A program made the translations under genes and the position numbers. From Leifsonia aquatica (GTDB lineage: Bacteria; Actinomycetota; Actinomycetes; Actinomycetales; Microbacteriaceae): a stretch of 64,000 bases of DNA. Positions 61,215 to 64,000 of this stretch are shown here, piece by piece. The stretch is from the NCBI RefSeq assembly GCF_014190775.1, contig NZ_JACHVP010000001.1, positions 124,001-188,000 of the forward strand, given 5' to 3'. The notes beneath the pieces are model-generated. The model was not told the origin of the DNA and did not search any database. It worked only from the letters and a program-made list of their open reading frames with translations. Numbering within the stretch: the stretch's first letter is position 1; each line of letters starts with the position of its first letter.

Positions 61215-62504
61215 ATGCCCCAGAACGATGAGGTCGACCTCGACATTACCAACGTCGCCCACGGCGGCGTGTTCGTCGCACGCCACGAAGGGCGGGTCGT
61301 CTTCGTGCCCGACACCCTGCCGGGCGAGCGGATCCGCGCGCGCATCTCCGACCGCACCCACGACCGCTTCTGGCGGGGCGAAGCCGTCGAGGTGATCGAC
61401 GCCGCCCCCGAGCGCCAGGAGCACGTCTGGGACGCCGCGTCGATCGACCGCGAGCCGGGCCAGCGCGCCGGCGGCGCCGAGTTCGGGCACATCCGCCTCA
61501 CGCACCAGCGCGAGCTCAAGCGACGCGTGATCGAGGACGCCCTCCAGCGCGCGGGCCGTCTCGACGCGGACACGATCGCGCAGGTGAGCCCGACCGGAGG
61601 CCGTGTCGAGGTGGAGCCGATCGAGGAGTCGCCTGACGGCACGGGATGGCGCACGCGGGTGCGCCTGCAGGTGGGCGACGACGGCCGGGTGGGCCCGTAC
61701 GCGGCGCGGACGCACACCATCATCCCGGTGCGCAGCCTCCCGCTCGCCACGGACGCCGTCCAGGAGGCGGCCCCCTTCGGTCAGACGTTCCCCGGCGCCG
61801 AATCGATCGACGTCGTGGCCACTTCGGGCGGTGCGGCCCACGTGCTCGTCAACGACGCTCCGATCCGCACCGGCAAGCGGCTCGCCCGCCCGCGCCGACG
61901 TCCCGTCCCGATCCGCGAGCGCGTCGGCGACCGCGAGTTCCGGCTCGACGCGCGCGGCTTCTGGCAGGTGCACCGGGGCGCGGCCTCGACCCTCACCGCG
62001 GCCGTGCAGGACGCGGTCGACGAAGCGCTGTTCGACCCGCGCGCCGCCAACCTCGACCTCTACGGCGGGGTCGGCCTGCTCGCCGCCGCGCTCGGCGACA
62101 AGTTCGGCTCCACGCTGCGAATCACCTCCGTGGAGAGCGACGAGGCGGCCACCGACGATGCAGCGGAGAACCTCGCGGACTGGGTCGGCGCCTCCGCGGT
62201 GACGGCCCGCGTCGAGCATTTCGCCGCCGACCTCGCCGCGAACGCCAGCGCGACCGACCGCGGCCGCCTCCGCGCCGCGACCGTCGTGCTCGACCCGCCC
62301 CGCTCGGGTGCTGGACGTGCCGTGGTCGAGTCCATCGCGTCGCTCCGCCCCGCCCAGATCGTCTATGTGGCCTGCGATCCCGTCGCGCTCGCCCGCGACC
62401 TCGCGTTCTTCGCCGAGCGCGGTTATCCGCTGCGCTCGCTGCGCGCATTCGACCTGTTCCCGAACACCCACCACGTGGAAGCGGTCGCCACGCTGACGCC
62501 CTGA
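61215..62504 (+). CDS. Class I SAM-dependent RNA methyltransferase (TrmA/RlmCD family)
   Basis: 429 residues. The N-terminal TRAM-like domain (VDLDITNVAHGGVFVARHEG, PGERIRARI) binds RNA. The C-terminal Rossmann domain has LDLYGGVGLLAAAL (SAM), VVLDPPRSGAGR (motif IV), and VYVACDPVALARDLAFF with the catalytic Cys in ACDP. These enzymes make 5-methyluridine in tRNA or 23S rRNA; which base is modified is unknown. The N-terminal Cys cluster of RlmD-type iron-sulfur enzymes is absent. Start ATG at 61215. Divergent from maf. Confidence 0.93.
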   Translation: MPQNDEVDLDITNVAHGGVFVARHEGRVVFVPDTLPGERIRARISDRTHDRFWRGEAVEVIDAAPERQEHVWDAASIDREPGQRAGGAEFGHIRLTHQRELKRRVIEDALQRAGRLDADTIAQVSPTGGRVEVEPIEESPDGTGWRTRVRLQVGDDGRVGPYAARTHTIIPVRSLPLATDAVQEAAPFGQTFPGAESIDVVATSGGAAHVLVNDAPIRTGKRLARPRRRPVPIRERVGDREFRLDARGFWQVHRGAASTLTAAVQDAVDEALFDPRAANLDLYGGVGLLAAALGDKFGSTLRITSVESDEAATDDAAENLADWVGASAVTARVEHFAADLAANASATDRGRLRAATVVLDPPRSGAGRAVVESIASLRPAQIVYVACDPVALARDLAFFAERGYPLRSLRAFDLFPNTHHVEAVATLTP

Positions 62505-62542
62505 CGGGGGACACCGGCCTCCGCACCACTACGATGAACCAC

Positions 62543-63202
62543 ATGGTGCGGGTTTCTATCGTCGACGATCACGAATCGGTGCGTCTGGGGCTGAAAGCGG
62601 CCTGCCAGGACGCCGGCTACGAGGTCGTCATCACCGCCGCGACGGTCGACGAATTCGTCGCCGAGCTGGGCGGCCAGGAGTGCGACGTCGTCGTCCTCGA
62701 TCTCTCGCTGGGCGACGGGTCGAAGGTGACCGACAACGTCAAGCGCGCGCAGGCGACCGGGGCGGCCGTGCTGGTGCACAGCATCGCCGACCGGGTGGCG
62801 AGTGTGCGCGAGGCGCTCGCCGCGGGCGCGGCCGGCGTCATCCCGAAGTCGTCGCCGACGACCACCGTGATGAACGCGATCGCCACCGTCGCGCGCGGCG
62901 ACGTGCTCAACAATTTGGAGTGGGCGACCGCGATCGACGCCGACAGCGACTTCGCGAAGGCCCAGCTCGGCCGGCGCGAGCGCGACGTCCTGCACCTCTA
63001 CGCATCGGGCCTGCCGCTGAAGGCGGTCGCGGCCCAGCTCGGGATCGCGAACTCGACCGCTCGCGAATACCTCGATCGCATCCGGGTCAAGTACGTGGAG
63101 GTCGGCCGCCCGGCCCCCACGAAGGTCGATCTGCTCCGGCGCGCGGTGGAAGACGGCATCCTGCCGGGTCTCGATCCCGACACGGGCAATGAGCGCGTCT
63201 GA
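62543..63202 (+). CDS. NarL/FixJ-type response regulator
   Basis: 219 residues. The receiver domain has IVDDHES (Asp8/Asp9), phosphorylation Asp53 in VVVLDLSLGDG and the Lys in GVIPKSSP. The output is a LuxR-type HTH (LGRRERDVLHLYASGLPLKAVAAQL is split as LGRRERDVLHLYASG / LPLKAVAAQL, then STAREYLDRI). The ATG at 62543 comes seven bases after TACGAT (62530-62535), which overlaps the alternative ATG at 62534, so the leaderless start is preferred. The sensor kinase start overlaps its end by 14 bases. Confidence 0.92.
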   Translation: MVRVSIVDDHESVRLGLKAACQDAGYEVVITAATVDEFVAELGGQECDVVVLDLSLGDGSKVTDNVKRAQATGAAVLVHSIADRVASVREALAAGAAGVIPKSSPTTTVMNAIATVARGDVLNNLEWATAIDADSDFAKAQLGRRERDVLHLYASGLPLKAVAAQLGIANSTAREYLDRIRVKYVEVGRPAPTKVDLLRRAVEDGILPGLDPDTGNERV

Positions 63203-64000
63203 CCTGGTGCGTCCCGGGACCGTTCCGGGAGCTCCGCGCGAGACGTCGAAGCCTCGCAACCCGCTGAGCCGGGCGCGCATCGAGCGCATCGCGGACCGCA
63301 CGGTCGCCGCCTTCGGTGTCGTCTTCGGCCTGCAGACCATCCCCACCGCCATCGCACAGCAGCACGTGCTCGTGCAGCCGTGGGGCCTCGTGATGACCGC
63401 CGTCATCTTCGGCGGGATCGTCGTGACGGTCCTGCTGGCGATCCTGCAGCGCTGGGTGAAGGGCGCGATGGCCGTCCTCGCCGTGCTGTACCTGGTCGCG
63501 ATCGTCACGTGGCCGTTCGTCGTCTCGGACCCCGCGGCCTTCACGGCGGACAAACCCTGGATCTGGTTCCTCTGCAACGTCTTCACGGCGTTCGCCGCGG
63601 TCGCATACCCCCTCTGGCTCGCCGTGGTCTACACGCTCATCGCGCCGATCGCCTACGGCGTGATCCGCGCGCTCCCGGCGGGCGGCGGCGTGGGCGCGGA
63701 GCTGGCGGGTCTCGACGCCGTGTACGCGATCATCCTCGGCGGTGCGATCCTGGCCATCATCGCGATGATGCGCCAGGCGTCGTCGGGCGTCGACGTCGCG
63801 CAGAGCCAGGCGCTCGCGCGGTACGCCACCGCGGTGCGCCAGCACGCCACCGAGGTCGAGCGGGTGCAGGTCGATGCGATCGTGCACGACAGCGTCCTGA
63901 CGACCCTGCTCTCCGCGGCCAGCGCTCGCAGTCCGGAGCAGAAGGAGCTGGCGGCGACGATGGCCGCCGATGCGATCGGACACCTCCATGCGGCCGAGGC
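63189..64000 (+). CDS. Sensor histidine kinase (3' end outside the window)
   Basis: The frame opens with ATG AGC at 63189 inside the response regulator gene and stays open to the window end (270 codons). After an Arg/Pro-rich cytoplasmic start there are about five or six membrane helices (about residues 40-195), then a dimerisation helix with the phospho-acceptor His233 in AIVHDSVLTTLLSAA, the HisKA_3-type D-x-V-L-T pattern of NarL-system kinases. The ATPase domain lies beyond the window. It pairs with the overlapping regulator; the signal is unknown, and no periplasmic sensor domain is seen. Confidence 0.88.
   Translation, partial: MSASDLVRPGTVPGAPRETSKPRNPLSRARIERIADRTVAAFGVVFGLQTIPTAIAQQHVLVQPWGLVMTAVIFGGIVVTVLLAILQRWVKGAMAVLAVLYLVAIVTWPFVVSDPAAFTADKPWIWFLCNVFTAFAAVAYPLWLAVVYTLIAPIAYGVIRALPAGGGVGAELAGLDAVYAIILGGAILAIIAMMRQASSGVDVAQSQALARYATAVRQHATEVERVQVDAIVHDSVLTTLLSAASARSPEQKELAATMAADAIGHLHAAE

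Noticed and set aside
62534-62542. ATG at 62534 as the response regulator start
   Set aside because: It overlaps the TACGAT -10 box, and the ATG at 62543 is correctly spaced for a leaderless message; the protein core begins at once after it.

Overview
The window is high-GC actinobacterial DNA, most likely from Microbacteriaceae and Leifsonia-like. I infer this from gene content and style: very GC-rich third codon positions, many GTG starts, many leaderless-looking promoters, an actinobacterial type VII secretion (T7SS) locus, and a run of sdh, cdd-deoA-add, punA, lpdA, biotin carboxylase and maf genes that I recall as clustered in Mycobacterium. No sequence search was possible. The window holds 55 protein genes (two cut by the window ends), one FMN riboswitch and many hairpins. 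I see no tRNA, rRNA, insertion sequence, prophage or CRISPR array. No gene-free stretch exceeds 300 bases.

Region 1 (1-14.6 kb) is a T7SS locus with a signalling and cell-envelope block. On the plus strand: the end of a secreted fibronectin-III-type protein, a MoxR ATPase, a DUF58 protein, a TgpA-like transglutaminase that has lost its catalytic Cys and His, an FHA protein, a PP2C phosphatase, and a membrane-anchored protein with nine copies of an acidic-x-Thr-x-x-x-x-Arg motif. Then on the minus strand come eccD, eccB and mycosin, and divergently on plus two WXG100 proteins and a third small helical protein. No EccC, EccE or kinase gene lies inside the window. The nine-threonine protein beside an FHA reader and a phosphatase is the most interesting candidate system here. 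The FHA protein carries one copy of the same motif just before its FHA domain, as in GarA/OdhI switches.

Region 2 (14.6-25.8 kb) holds an MHS-type transporter, a small DUF2269-like membrane protein, the riboflavin operon ribD-ribE-ribBA-ribH under an FMN riboswitch, and a glycerol regulon: a SorC/DeoR regulator divergent from glpD, then glpF and glpK. Matching TGCAC-N4-GTGCA palindromes lie before glpD and before glpF.

Region 3 (25.8-41.1 kb) is housekeeping: an LCP cell-wall ligase, trpS-GNAT-HAD, exonuclease III, a YihY/BrkB membrane protein divergent from an epimerase whose frame continues past its UGA, two small proteins, the sdhCDAB operon with a perfect 20-bp palindrome upstream, manC divergent from a GT4 glycosyltransferase, and corA.

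Region 4 (41.1-57.6 kb) is a nucleoside uptake and salvage island: a BMP-family binding lipoprotein, an ABC ATPase and two permeases, cdd, deoA, add, a PTS IIA/IIB pair without IIC, an ArsR regulator divergent from an MFS exporter, then punA coupled to a PGM2-like phosphosugar mutase, lpdA and a Na+/H+ antiporter. Imported nucleosides would be deaminated or phosphorolysed and the pentose phosphate passed to central metabolism.

Region 5 (57.6-64 kb) holds a winged-helix plus endonuclease-fold (DUF559-like) protein flanked by short repeats, a biotin carboxylase/BCCP subunit, maf, a TrmA/RlmCD-type RNA methyltransferase, and a NarL-type response regulator overlapping a sensor kinase that runs off the window end.
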